Counted from the first letter of the stretch, positions 42,565 to 50,854 are shown. The stretch: DNA of 64,000 nt from Planctomycetota bacterium (GCA_016179685.1 JACPCR010000098.1:1-64000); one strand, 5' to 3'. Made by a program: numbers and translations. Notes: generated by a model not told the origin, from the sequence alone.

Positions 42565-44052
42565 CTAATTCTTGGGACGCAAGTCCAAAATTCGTTTCTC
42601 CTTCAACTCCGTCTCCATCCCCAGTTTCAAAAGCATGTCATGCAGCGGAAGAACGTTAATCCGATTGGGCGTCAATTCCGTCGCATCCTGTAGCCGCCTC
42701 CTGAGCTGGGATTCGACCATTTCTGTCCTCATCCCGTCACGGACGCTGATGTTCAAAACCAGTTCATCCAGCTCGTAAGGGTCGTTGTTCCGCTTATGAA
42801 TCTCGACCTGCCATTCATCGATCTCCTTCTCTTCAGACAGAATCTCACTGAAAACATTCAAGTTGACCAAAGTGCCCCTGATCTTCGTGGTGTTCAATTC
42901 CTTCACGTTGGAAATCCTCGTAATATCGCTGGAAAGGCGGGGAACGGTGAGCCCGCAATGAGGACAAGGCCCCGTCCTCAGACCTCCTTTCACCTGGTCG
43001 CCCGTCCGATAGCGCAACACGCAGCTCGCACGGCTATCCAAACAGGTGTAAACAATTTCCCCGCCTTCTCCCTCCCCCACGGGCTCCCCAGTCCCCGGGT
43101 CGATGACTTCGAATATCTCCAAATCCGGGTAGGTGTGGTATCCGCTGCTGACCCTCCAGTCCGTGACGCATTCTCCCCACGCCATTCTGGCCTCTGTGAA
43201 CCCGTACGTTCCCAGGATACACACATCCTCGGCCCCCATGCGCGTCAAAAGTTCCACCATCTTTTCTTTCATCCCCGGCGTCACTTTCTCGGCCCCGAGC
43301 ACGACCCGCTTCACAAAGCTGAAATCATGCCCTTCCTCATAGGCCGTCCGGAGAAGATGGTACACATAGCCAGGAACACCCAGAAGCAACGAAGGCTTCA
43401 TTCGCAGAATGGATCGAATATTGCCCGGGGTCCCCATCACCTTGCCGCCCCCGGTCGACAGGACCAGTACACCCTTCGAGAAGCCGGCCATCACCGACTG
43501 CCAGAAAGCCAGGTGAGGCGCATACGGAAACAAATTGACCACCCTGTCGTCGAACCGGACACCGAAGATTTCCAGCAATCGCTCTCCAGCAACCTCCAGC
43601 CGACCCAGGTCATGCTTCGAATAGAGGAAGGTGACGGGCTCCGCGGAGCGCCCCGTGGTTGCCGTCATGAAAATTGGCTGATACTCTTCCCGCAGCCGTG
43701 CCCGGACACCTTCCTTCCCGAACAACCAGCTCCGCAGAAGCAAAGGAAGCTGCCGTGACCGGGGCCAGTGCCGCCGGATATTCTCCGGACTGGGTTGAAG
43801 GACAAAGGACCGATAGCCTTCGGGATTGACATCCGAGGGCAGAAAGTCGGATTTCTGGGTGAAGGGAATCCGCCGGAGGTCATCGAGAGACTGAATGTGC
43901 TGCGGGCGCAGACGATGAGAGTCGAAAAGCCGCCGGTAGAAAGCGCTAAAAGGGTAAACTTGCTCTTCAAGAAAGCGCCGCAGGCGTGCAAACTGGAGAC
44001 GCCGTAGTTCCTGGACGCTCAACAGACCCACGGTCCTCCATGCGGTAAACAT
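42565..44052 (-). CDS. PaaK-like AMP-dependent acyl/aryl-CoA ligase
   Basis: The 495-residue adenylate-forming enzyme belongs to the phenylacetate-CoA ligase class. It has FMTATTGRSAEPVTF as the P-loop, ILGTYGFTEARMAWGEC as the adenylate block and RYRTGDQVKGGL as the core loop. It also carries a CPHCGLTVPRLSS segment, possibly a zinc site. Such ligases turn a carboxylic acid into its CoA thioester. Being first in an operon with thiolase and FadJ suggests it activates the acid that the operon degrades; aromatic or fatty acid is not decided. GAGGAGGG lies six bases before the ATG. Confidence 0.87.
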   Translation of the reverse strand: MFTAWRTVGLLSVQELRRLQFARLRRFLEEQVYPFSAFYRRLFDSHRLRPQHIQSLDDLRRIPFTQKSDFLPSDVNPEGYRSFVLQPSPENIRRHWPRSRQLPLLLRSWLFGKEGVRARLREEYQPIFMTATTGRSAEPVTFLYSKHDLGRLEVAGERLLEIFGVRFDDRVVNLFPYAPHLAFWQSVMAGFSKGVLVLSTGGGKVMGTPGNIRSILRMKPSLLLGVPGYVYHLLRTAYEEGHDFSFVKRVVLGAEKVTPGMKEKMVELLTRMGAEDVCILGTYGFTEARMAWGECVTDWRVSSGYHTYPDLEIFEVIDPGTGEPVGEGEGGEIVYTCLDSRASCVLRYRTGDQVKGGLRTGPCPHCGLTVPRLSSDITRISNVKELNTTKIRGTLVNLNVFSEILSEEKEIDEWQVEIHKRNNDPYELDELVLNISVRDGMRTEMVESQLRRRLQDATELTPNRINVLPLHDMLLKLGMETELKEKRILDLRPKN

Positions 44053-44382
44053 AGCCGACCCTCCTCACCATTACGGGTTCCATCCCTTGTCGGACACCAG
44101 ACCTCAACCGTGGCATGACCGATACTTCCAGGGGTTGCGTACTGTCGGCTGGCCGCGATGATTCCTTAAGCTTCGTTCCTTACCTGGAGTGCCCTGCAGA
44201 TTGCCTCCTTTAAGAAGGACATCCTTCATCTCCAGAGGAACTATATCCCCACTCTGGCACGTGGCAAAGCAATGGCTATTCCAGCTCACCACCTTCCCGT
44301 TGCTTCGTGCCTGCTTTGGACCTATAATCCATGAGTCTGCCGGACTTGAGTTTCTGCCGACTCGAAACAGGTTGCAACGACA
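44053..44382. other. Divergent intergenic gap, nothing recognised
   Basis: A 330-base gap between the divergent starts of the PaaK-like operon and the YihY gene. It should contain promoters for both directions, but I see no convincing hexamer pair, no repeat of the families found elsewhere and no small gene. Confidence 0.4.
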
Positions 44383-45900
44383 GTGAATAGGCCGGAAGGT
44401 GTCACCCAACTTTATACTGGTCGCCCGGGACTCCTCCGGAGATTGGGCACCTTCGTCTTTGAGGATGTCTGGGAGGCGGAGATCGCAGACCTTCCCACGC
44501 GCCGGAAGATCGCTTACCAGGGCATGCGCCTGCTCTCCATCGTCATCCGAGGCCTGGTCGAAAACAAGTGCCGCCTCCGGGCCGCCGCGCTCACTTACGC
44601 TACCGTCTTCTCCCTCATTCCTCTCCTGGCCCTGGCCTTCGCCATGAGGGGCGTTTTCCGGGGCCCCATGGAAGGAAAACTCGATGAGCTCCGGTCCCGA
44701 GTGATTCAATGGCTGTCCCCAGCCAACAAGGCAGCGTTCAACAGCCTCGCCGAAGATGTCGCCTCCAAGGTGAACCAGTTTGTTGACAACCTCAACAACC
44801 TCTCCCTGGGCGCGGTCGGCGCCATCGTGCTCATCTTCTCCGTGCTCTCACTCCTGACGCACGTCGAAGCCTCCCTCAACGAAATCTGGGGCGCACGGCG
44901 AAAGCGACCTTTCTTCGCGCGCCTCTGGATGTACTGGGGCCTGGTGACTCTCGGAACCATCTTCCTGGCTGCCACCCTCAGCCTCACCACCCTCCCTGCC
45001 AGGATCGATTTCCTTCAAAAACTCCTTCAAAATAGCTACGTTGTTCAATTCCTGCATTTCATGATGCCGTACTTCGTCACGTGCTGCGTCTTCTCCTTGA
45101 TCTACAAGTTCATGCCCAGCGCACACGTGCGGATGGGACCCGCAGTCGTTGGAGGCCTGCTCGCTGGTATCCTCTGGGAACTCTCCAAAGATGTCTATTT
45201 CTTTTATGTCACCACCATGCTGGTCAATGCGGATACCTATGTGAAAGTCTATTCAGGCATGGCGGCCATCCCTCTCTTCCTCATCTGGGTCTACCTGAGC
45301 TGGATCCTCTTCCTGCTCGGTGCGGAAATCTCCTTCTCCTTCCAACACGTCGAAACCTACCGCCTCGAACGCAAGGCTAAGGGAGTCAGCTACCTCTATC
45401 GCGAAACTCTAGCATTGCGGATCATGCTCCTGGTCGCTCGGGATTTCCTTGAGGCCAGAATTAGCAGCACCACAGAATCCCTGGCTAGGGAAACCCAGTC
45501 CTCTCTGCGCTTGATCGCCGATCTGACCCATGAGCTTTGCCGAGCCGGTCTCCTCATCGAAACGGCCCAACCGCCCGGATGCTTCGCACCGGCCCTCCCG
45601 CTGGATCAGATGACTCCCCACCTCGTCCTCGAGCGGATGAAGACCGTCGGCCGATTCCCGTCGCTGGATTCGAGCCACAACCAAGACGCCCAGTGCGCCC
45701 AGGAACTCATGAAAAAACTGGGGCAGGCCAGTTCGTCCGCCTTCGAATCGCTGAACTTCCAAAAACTCGCTGAAGACCTCTTCCGCCGTTCCCCCGTCGC
45801 GGACGTGCCTGTCGGCTTCACTGCAGAGCATCCATCGGCTGCTCCGAAAAAAACTCCTTCCCAGCCGGTTGAATCCCTGCCCAGAACCGTTCAGGCCTGA
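44383..45900 (+). CDS. YihY/BrkB-family inner-membrane protein
   Basis: The 505-residue protein has the six-helix YihY/BrkB domain in its first 320 residues: ALTYATVFSLIPLLALAF, NLSLGAVGAIVLIFSVLSLL, LNEIWGARRKRPFFARL (the family hallmark), YFVTCCVFSLIYKFMP, VVGGLLAGILWELSKDVYFF and PLFLIWVYLSWILFLLGAEI. It was once mistaken for RNase BN; its function is unknown. The roughly 180-residue C-terminal cytoplasmic extension includes a winged-helix-like stretch. The start is GTG at 44383. Its end overlaps that of the convergent cupin gene by 10 bases. Confidence 0.9.
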   Translation: MNRPEGVTQLYTGRPGLLRRLGTFVFEDVWEAEIADLPTRRKIAYQGMRLLSIVIRGLVENKCRLRAAALTYATVFSLIPLLALAFAMRGVFRGPMEGKLDELRSRVIQWLSPANKAAFNSLAEDVASKVNQFVDNLNNLSLGAVGAIVLIFSVLSLLTHVEASLNEIWGARRKRPFFARLWMYWGLVTLGTIFLAATLSLTTLPARIDFLQKLLQNSYVVQFLHFMMPYFVTCCVFSLIYKFMPSAHVRMGPAVVGGLLAGILWELSKDVYFFYVTTMLVNADTYVKVYSGMAAIPLFLIWVYLSWILFLLGAEISFSFQHVETYRLERKAKGVSYLYRETLALRIMLLVARDFLEARISSTTESLARETQSSLRLIADLTHELCRAGLLIETAQPPGCFAPALPLDQMTPHLVLERMKTVGRFPSLDSSHNQDAQCAQELMKKLGQASSSAFESLNFQKLAEDLFRRSPVADVPVGFTAEHPSAAPKKTPSQPVESLPRTVQA

Positions 45901-46235
45901 TAGTCGGCACGGGGTGGACTGAATACGTCCAGTGCACGAGCAGACTGCTCCCCCGCGCACACGCTGTGGACGATTCCAGAGGGCACAAAATAGAAATCGC
46001 CCTTCTTGACCCGCCGCGTCTCCTCTCCAATGGTGAATTCAAATTCGCCGTCGAGGACGATCCCCATCTGCTCGTGAGGATGGCTGTGCGGCGGAACAGT
46101 CGAACGTGGACTCAATTCGACCAGAGAGAACATCAATCTCTCCCCCCAGATCAGTTGGAGTTTCACGCCCTCGCTCAGCGCCTTCTCCTTGAATTCACGG
46201 CTACCTGGAAAATAGGTCAACATGGGAGTCTCCAA
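45891..46235 (-). CDS. Cupin-domain protein
   Basis: The 114-residue single cupin has the metal-binding histidine pair in STVPPHSHPHEQMGIVLDGE and the late His in FVPSGIVHSV. Small cupins of this kind bind a metal and either sense ligands or act on small molecules; the role here is unknown. I start it at TTG 46235 because GGAGAGG lies seven bases upstream; ATG 46223 is the alternative. It converges with and slightly overlaps the YihY gene, and lies just after dprA, separated by a core palindrome (46254-46297). Confidence 0.85.
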   Translation of the reverse strand: METPMLTYFPGSREFKEKALSEGVKLQLIWGERLMFSLVELSPRSTVPPHSHPHEQMGIVLDGEFEFTIGEETRRVKKGDFYFVPSGIVHSVCAGEQSARALDVFSPPRADYQA

Positions 46236-46253
46236 CGCGTCACCTCTCCTATC

Positions 46254-46297
46254 GTACTCGAGTTCGCAAGTGCAAATGCACTCCCGAGCTCGAGTAC
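46254..46297. repeat. Constant-core palindrome abutting the dprA stop
   Basis: GTACTCGAG (46254-46262) pairs exactly with CTCGAGTAC (46289-46297). The stem continues with two mismatches to the core AAGTGCAAATGCACT, loop AAAT. Its last base is the first base of the dprA stop codon as read on the plus strand. Located between dprA and the cupin gene on the same strand, it could end dprA transcription or process the mRNA. Confidence 0.75.
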
Positions 46298-47391
46298 TAT
46301 CCTCTCACATAACGCTTCCCCGCCAGTTGCTTTACTGCCTGCTTGATCTCCAGGATCGTCAACGTGCTCGCTACCACCGGAGCGGGAAGACCGGTCAACA
46401 CAATGATCTCATCGATCGGCACGGGCTCGCTCCCGATCCGATTGTAAACCTGACGTTCCCGAGCGTTCAGCATCAACTCTCGGGGAGTTGATACGGGTTC
46501 ACGCCCGGGTAACTGAACCGTTTCCGCAAGGGGGCCCAGCTCCTCGACCATTTCACCGGGGCACGTCACCAGCTTGGCCCCCTTTTGGATCAAGGCGTGC
46601 GTTCCCTGGCTCGTCGGGCTATCCACTCGTCCGGGGAGTGCAAACACTTCACGTCCTTGTTCCAGCGCCCACCGCGCCGTGATCAACGTTCCGCTTTCCT
46701 TGGTCGCTTCGATCACCACGATTCCGAGCGACAGACCGCTGATCACTCGATTCCTCTGGGGAAAGTGGCGGGGGTCCACGGGTGTCCTGAGCGGAAACTC
46801 GGAGATCACAGCCCCCTGGCCGGCAATCTTCTCAGCAAGCCTTAAGTTCTGCCGGGGATATAGTTTGCAGAGACCGCACCCCAGGACCGCCAGCGTTCGT
46901 CCTTCGGCACGAAGGGCACCCTCATGGGCGGCCGTGTCGATTCCCTGGGCCAGCCCACTCACAATCGTGAATCCCATCTGCGAGAGTTCGCTGGCAAACC
47001 GTAACGCCTGAGCGCTGCCATAGGAGGAACAGCGCCGCGATCCAATCACTCCCAAAGAAAGTACATCCGTCTCTTCCAAACGGCCCCGCACGTAAAGCAC
47101 AAGGGGCGGATCATATATGGCCAGAAGATTCCGGGGATACTGGGGATGATCGCAGGGCACGATGCCTATCCCGAGCTTCTCGGCCTGCGCGACCTCCGAT
47201 TCGCCATCGCCTCGCTCTCTCGAAATGGCACGTGCAACGGCGGAGGGTACTCCCTCCACTCGCCGGAGCTCGGACTCCTTCGCCTCCAGGATCGCCCGCG
47301 CACCACCAAAATGCGCTCGAAGTTTGCGGAAAACGACCGCACCGACCCCCAGCGTCATGTTCAAAGTCACGAGATCGACTAGGTCATCCAT
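46297..47391 (-). CDS. dprA: DNA processing protein DprA
   Basis: DprA protects incoming single-stranded DNA and loads RecA during natural transformation. The protein of about 364 residues carries an N-terminal helix-hairpin-helix-like region, then the Rossmann fold with VIGSRRCSSYGSAQALRFA, TIVSGLAQGIDTAAHEGAL, TLAVLGCGL, FPQRNRVISGLS and ESGTLITARWALEQGREVFA. A winged-helix domain closes it (VPIDEIIVLTGLPAPVVAST). I start at ATG 47391, which overlaps the aroB stop (ATGGATGA); 47403 is an alternative. It is co-transcribed with aroB. Confidence 0.95.
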   Translation of the reverse strand: MDDLVDLVTLNMTLGVGAVVFRKLRAHFGGARAILEAKESELRRVEGVPSAVARAISRERGDGESEVAQAEKLGIGIVPCDHPQYPRNLLAIYDPPLVLYVRGRLEETDVLSLGVIGSRRCSSYGSAQALRFASELSQMGFTIVSGLAQGIDTAAHEGALRAEGRTLAVLGCGLCKLYPRQNLRLAEKIAGQGAVISEFPLRTPVDPRHFPQRNRVISGLSLGIVVIEATKESGTLITARWALEQGREVFALPGRVDSPTSQGTHALIQKGAKLVTCPGEMVEELGPLAETVQLPGREPVSTPRELMLNARERQVYNRIGSEPVPIDEIIVLTGLPAPVVASTLTILEIKQAVKQLAGKRYVRG

Positions 47392-48490
47392 GAGAAGCAG
47401 CAATATCCGAATGGATCTCGCTCAGAACATCGCGGACGAGTGTCTCGGTAACTTGATCGCTCACCACCACCTCTCCGATGCGTGTGGCCAGAATGAATCG
47501 AAGATGACGGTCCGTTGCCTTCTTGTCCAGATACATCCTGCTCATCACATCCTCATAGTCCGGGACCGGACATCGAGTCGGAAGTCCAAACCGTGAAAGG
47601 ACTTGGGCATGCTGCTCGACAAGCCCCGGGGCAGCAATCCCCAAACGCTCGCTCATCCGCGCGGCAGCCATCATTCCAATGGAAACCATCTCCCCGTGCC
47701 GATAACGACCATAGCCCTCCGCCGCCTCCAGGGCATGGCCCACCGTGTGACCGTAATTCAAAATCATCCTCAGCCCGCTCTCCTTCTCGTCTTTCGAGAC
47801 CACTTCTGCCTTGACCTGGCACGAGGTCGCTATCACATGCTCCAGCACGTCGCGCGAGTGCGCAAATATCTCATCCCGGTGGTCCGAGAGGTACCTGAAG
47901 AAATCTTCATCTCGGATGATTCCATACTTGATGACTTCAGCCATCCCAGCCGCCAGATCGGCCTTCGGTAGACTCTTGAGGAGTGCCGGATCAATCAGAA
48001 CCCCGATCGGTGCATAGAACGCTCCGATGAGATTCTTGGCCCTGGGATGATTAATCGCAACCTTTCCCCCCACTGAGCTGTCAACCTGGGCCAGCAGGGT
48101 CGTGGGAACCTGCACATACGGGATGCCCCGCATGTACGTGGCCGCAACGAAACCTCCAACGTCACCCAGGACACCTCCTCCTAAAACGATCAATACACAT
48201 TTCCGATCAAAACCAGCACCCACCAGTTTGTCGTAAATCTCTTGCACAACGCGGAAACTCTTCTGCTCCTCCCCTGGTGGCCTCACCAGAAGCGTCAAGT
48301 CAAGGCCGGCCGCCCTGAGTGAACCTTCTGCCGCTCGGCCCCAGATCGCCCAGACTCGTTCGTCCGTGAGCAGGGCCGTACGGCGCGACGTGACCATCCC
48401 GGCGACGCACTCCCCCAGGGACGCCAGACTGCCCCAGGCCACCTCAATGGTGTACTTTCCAATCGATCCTGAAACCTGAATGGAGCGCAT
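47384..48490 (-). CDS. aroB: 3-dehydroquinate synthase
   Basis: The 368-residue enzyme turns DAHP into 3-dehydroquinate, the second step of the shikimate pathway. Family blocks are all present: the NAD/phosphate site VLGGGVLGDVGGFVAATYMR, QVPTTLLAQVDSSVGGKVAI, the metal and base segment HTVGHALEAAEGYGRYRHGE and GAFYAPIGVLID. GGAAGGGG lies just before the ATG. dprA overlaps its end by 8 bases. A type 1 core palindrome (48513-48562) sits just upstream. Confidence 0.96.
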   Translation of the reverse strand: MRSIQVSGSIGKYTIEVAWGSLASLGECVAGMVTSRRTALLTDERVWAIWGRAAEGSLRAAGLDLTLLVRPPGEEQKSFRVVQEIYDKLVGAGFDRKCVLIVLGGGVLGDVGGFVAATYMRGIPYVQVPTTLLAQVDSSVGGKVAINHPRAKNLIGAFYAPIGVLIDPALLKSLPKADLAAGMAEVIKYGIIRDEDFFRYLSDHRDEIFAHSRDVLEHVIATSCQVKAEVVSKDEKESGLRMILNYGHTVGHALEAAEGYGRYRHGEMVSIGMMAAARMSERLGIAAPGLVEQHAQVLSRFGLPTRCPVPDYEDVMSRMYLDKKATDRHLRFILATRIGEVVVSDQVTETLVRDVLSEIHSDIAASHG

Positions 48491-48512
48491 TCCCCTTCCT
48501 CTCGTCCATGGC

Positions 48513-48562
48513 CTCGTATCCCGGTTCAGAATTGCACCCGCACTTCTGAACCGGGATACGAG
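48513..48562. repeat. Constant-core palindrome, type 1 arms (upstream of aroB)
   Basis: CTCGTATCCCGGTTCAG (48513-48529) pairs exactly with CTGAACCGGGATACGAG (48546-48562). The stem goes on through AATTGC/GCACTT with one mismatch to the loop ACCC, giving 23 positions with a single mismatch. It lies 23 bases upstream of the aroB start and so within or beside its leader. Confidence 0.85.
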
Positions 48563-48565
48563 CCG

Positions 48566-48622
48566 GTCCCCCCGGAGGTGTCCCGTCTCCGGAACCTGTC
48601 CCCATTGGAGGGATCCTGCGGA
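48566..48622. repeat. GTCCC-family repeat between two palindromes
   Basis: The stretch holds CCGGAGGTGTCCCGTCTCCGG and CTGTCCCCATTGGAGGG-type strings, close to those at 28797-28830 and 29090-29112. It fills the space between the palindromes at 48513 and 48643, repeating the association seen at 28.5-29.1 kb. Confidence 0.55.
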
Positions 48623-48642
48623 GAGAACGGTTTCCTATAGGT

Positions 48643-48680
48643 GACGAGTTCGCAAGTGCGGGTGCACTTGCGAACTCGTC
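48643..48680. repeat. Constant-core palindrome, type 2 arms (perfect)
   Basis: GACGAGTTCGCAAGTGC (48643-48659) pairs exactly with GCACTTGCGAACTCGTC (48664-48680), loop GGGT. It lies 12 bases after the stop of the minus-strand gene at 48693 and could end that transcript, though no T-run follows on that strand. Confidence 0.85.
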
Positions 48681-48692
48681 TACTCGGGCGCT

Positions 48693-49895
48693 TCAGTCTT
48701 TGCCCCCTGGAGCCGGGCCCGCCGATCCGGACGAACCCGGATCGGACGGTGGAAGCAACGCTGTTCCGTCCGCCTTCCCGCCTGGTGAATGATCCTTCGC
48801 CACGTCATTTTCTCGCCGGAAGAGACTCGAGCGCTCCTCGGCAGCCTGCCCCGCCAAAATCTTGCCCAACTCATTGATACCCTTGGGGCGTCGCTCCTTC
48901 ACCTTTTCCTGCCTCTTCAGGGACACCTTGGAATCACTTCGCCTTTCCCAGCGCACAGCCACGAAAAGCACCAGTCCCGTGACAACGACCAAGGCCACGA
49001 TGCACCACTTGACGAGATGGTTCTCCTGGAACTGGACCTGGACAAAGTCTCGGGCAACCACCACGGGGGTCAGCTTGAACGCATTGGGGATGTTGGTTTC
49101 GTACTCCCAGACCTTGAAAAAAAGTCCATACACGCGAACCAGATCCTTGATCAGAATAGTTTCTTCAGGCTTCTCCGTCAGAATAAAGGTCCAAAACTTG
49201 AATTCCTTGTCCACGATCTGACCAAAATACACCTCGTGAATCCCCGTGGGATTCTCATTCCGATCGGCACTTAGAGGCATCACCTTCAGACTCAATAGGT
49301 TTCCCGTGACCTGCACGACCTTTCCCCGATGGTCCGTTGGGGACACGAAGACCTCCCTCCATGTGGCAGGAGTACATTCCGTCCTGAGCTGATCGTGGGA
49401 CCTCTTGCTCACTTGGCGCACCAGATAATAGTAAGCACCCTCTTCGAGGGACCTCGTCCGATCCTGAATGGAGTCCATCACCTCGGGACCATAAGGAAAG
49501 GAATGCTCGACAGGCCCCGCCTGTGACTCCACAGGTTCCCCTCCAGTCGATGCCCCTCCTTCATCGACGTCCGGCTTCACCGTGCCGTTGCCCTCCTCCG
49601 AACGAGCTGGGCCATCTTCGCTAGCAGACCCTTCACCCTTCTCATCCCCATCGGCAGCCTCCGCTGCCAGTGGAAGCACATCTTCAGCGATCACCTGTCG
49701 GGGCGGACCCAACTCGGGAATCTCAGCGGTCTGCTCCTCCGGTTTCTCCTTCCGAGCCCTGGAAATCAAAATGACAACCAGGACAAGGACCAAAACGAGA
49801 CAAGACAACAGCTTGGCCCAGTCGTAACGGGAAACGGCCATGCGCTTCTGCCAGTCAGATTGCGTGTGTGTAGGGAGAGAATTCTCTGGCGCCAT
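48693..49895 (-). CDS. Two-TM protein of unknown function
   Basis: I do not recognise this 400-residue protein. It has an N-terminal membrane helix (LLSCLVLVLVLVVILI, about 29-45), an acidic Glu/Gly/Asp-rich linker to about 120, a folded domain at about 130-305 with beta-strand texture (KVVQVTGNLLSLKVMPL, EVYFGQIVDKEFKFWTFIL, ILIKDLVRVYGLFFKVWEY) that could be a duplicated OB-like fold, a second membrane helix (WCIVALVVVTGLVLFVAV, about 317-334) and a charged cytoplasmic tail. The folded domain should therefore face the periplasm. It has its own promoter (49922-49951), divergent from rpsR. Confidence 0.8.
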   Translation of the reverse strand: MAPENSLPTHTQSDWQKRMAVSRYDWAKLLSCLVLVLVLVVILISRARKEKPEEQTAEIPELGPPRQVIAEDVLPLAAEAADGDEKGEGSASEDGPARSEEGNGTVKPDVDEGGASTGGEPVESQAGPVEHSFPYGPEVMDSIQDRTRSLEEGAYYYLVRQVSKRSHDQLRTECTPATWREVFVSPTDHRGKVVQVTGNLLSLKVMPLSADRNENPTGIHEVYFGQIVDKEFKFWTFILTEKPEETILIKDLVRVYGLFFKVWEYETNIPNAFKLTPVVVARDFVQVQFQENHLVKWCIVALVVVTGLVLFVAVRWERRSDSKVSLKRQEKVKERRPKGINELGKILAGQAAEERSSLFRRENDVAKDHSPGGKADGTALLPPSDPGSSGSAGPAPGGKD

Positions 49896-49921
49896 GAGAC
49901 GGACATTGCTCCCGTTCCAAA

Positions 49922-49951
49922 ATCTTATCAGACCTTTTGACCTGATGTCAA
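49922..49951 (-). promoter_or_regulatory. Sigma70-like promoter for the two-TM protein
   Basis: On the minus strand, a consensus TTGACA (49946-49951) is followed after 18 bases by TAAGAT (49922-49927). The predicted start, near 49915, leaves about 20 bases of leader before the ATG at 49895. Confidence 0.6.
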
Positions 49952-50002
49952 TTCAGGGACCACCACCCGATAAACTGTGTCCAGAAATCGGCCTGGGGTG
50001 TC

Positions 50003-50030
50003 TTGACACCTGGGTCATGCCTGCTAGAAT
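50003..50030 (+). promoter_or_regulatory. Sigma70-like promoter for rpsR
   Basis: A consensus TTGACA (50003-50008) and TAGAAT (50025-50030) are spaced 16 bases apart. The start would be near 50037. This leaves only about 9 bases before the GTG at 50046 but about 57 before the TTG at 50094, which supports the inner start for rpsR. Confidence 0.7.
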
Positions 50031-50093
50031 CACTCTCAATTTTCGGTGCGCAATACACGGTTCTCATCCCATAAGTCAAAGGTAGGAAGACAG

Positions 50094-50321
50094 TTGAAAG
50101 TAACCAAGTTATTAAGGTCCAGGGTCTGCCGATTCTGTCGAGAGAAGATTGGACACGTAGACTACAAGGATGTTACCTCCCTCCAAAAACTCACAACCAA
50201 GCAAGGAAAACTGTTCTCGAGAAATAGGTCAGGCAACTGTGCCAGGCATCAGCGACTGGTCAAGCTCGCCATGAAACGGGCACGGTTTCTTGGCCTCATG
50301 CCTTACTCCGGTGAGGGATAG
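50094..50321 (+). CDS. rpsR: Small ribosomal subunit protein bS18
   Basis: bS18 binds 16S rRNA beside bS6 on the 30S platform. The family core is unmistakable: RVCRFCREKIGHVDYKD, then LLTKQGK-like KLTTKQGKLFSRNRSG, NCARHQRLVKLAMKRAR and FLGLMPY. CRFC and the later C-x2-H form a zinc site, the Cys-containing version of this protein. From the TTG at 50094, preceded by AGGA, the protein is 75 residues, the normal S18 length; the GTG at 50046 would add 16 residues lacking similarity. It stands alone here, without rpsF, ssb or rplI, which usually flank it. Confidence 0.92.
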   Translation: MKVTKLLRSRVCRFCREKIGHVDYKDVTSLQKLTTKQGKLFSRNRSGNCARHQRLVKLAMKRARFLGLMPYSGEG

Positions 50322-50396
50322 GCTTCGTCCCCAACTCGCTCCAGCGCTCATCTATCCGTCTGCCAGGTCCAACCCAAATCTCGCCAGGAAAGGACG

Positions 50397-50426
50397 GGAG
50401 CCTCTTGTCGGACCCTCAGAGGCTCC
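50397..50426. repeat. 9-bp hairpin between rpsR and the STAS gene
   Basis: GGAGCCTCT (50397-50405) pairs exactly with AGAGGCTCC (50418-50426) across a 12-base loop. No T-run follows. It may mark the end of the rpsR transcript. Confidence 0.5.
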
Positions 50427-50458
50427 GCCCGGAGCGTAGACTACACGAGGAGACCCGA

Positions 50459-50848
50459 ATGGCAGCCTTCCGTATCGATCAGAACACCGTGATGGCGGGA
50501 AATAAGGAAGTCCAAGTCCTTTCCCTGAAAGGGCAAGTGGATATGACCGTTGTTCCCGAGCTGGAGAAAAAACTCACGGGGCTGATCGAGGGCGGCCATT
50601 ATCATCTCGTCTGCGCTATGGGCGAGCTGGAATATGTGAGCAGCGCCGGACTGGGCGTGCTCCTTCGAATTCACCGAAGACTTGAGAAAGAGGGAGGAAG
50701 AATCTCGCTGGCCGACGTCCCTGAGGAAATCCTCCATGTCCTGAAGGTCCTGGGTTTCCACCACATCGTCCGAGTCTACCCGGACGTCAACACCGCCGTC
50801 CAGGCCACCGTTGCCTGCGCGGTTGATACACCCCTCCACCGTGGATGA
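50459..50848 (+). CDS. STAS-domain anti-sigma-factor antagonist
   Basis: The 129-residue STAS protein has the fold's strands (VQVLSLKGQVDMTVVPELE) and the phosphorylatable Ser in MGELEYVSSAGLGVLLRIHR, the SpoIIAA-type switch site. In partner-switching pathways such proteins, when unphosphorylated, bind an anti-sigma kinase and free a sigma factor. The ATG at 50459 is chosen because GAGGAG lies just upstream and the STAS fold starts there; 50405 opens the frame. The next gene, a degenerate receiver, starts 6 bases after its stop. No RsbW-type kinase or phosphatase gene is nearby. Confidence 0.9.
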   Translation: MAAFRIDQNTVMAGNKEVQVLSLKGQVDMTVVPELEKKLTGLIEGGHYHLVCAMGELEYVSSAGLGVLLRIHRRLEKEGGRISLADVPEEILHVLKVLGFHHIVRVYPDVNTAVQATVACAVDTPLHRG

Positions 50849-50854
50849 CTCCTC

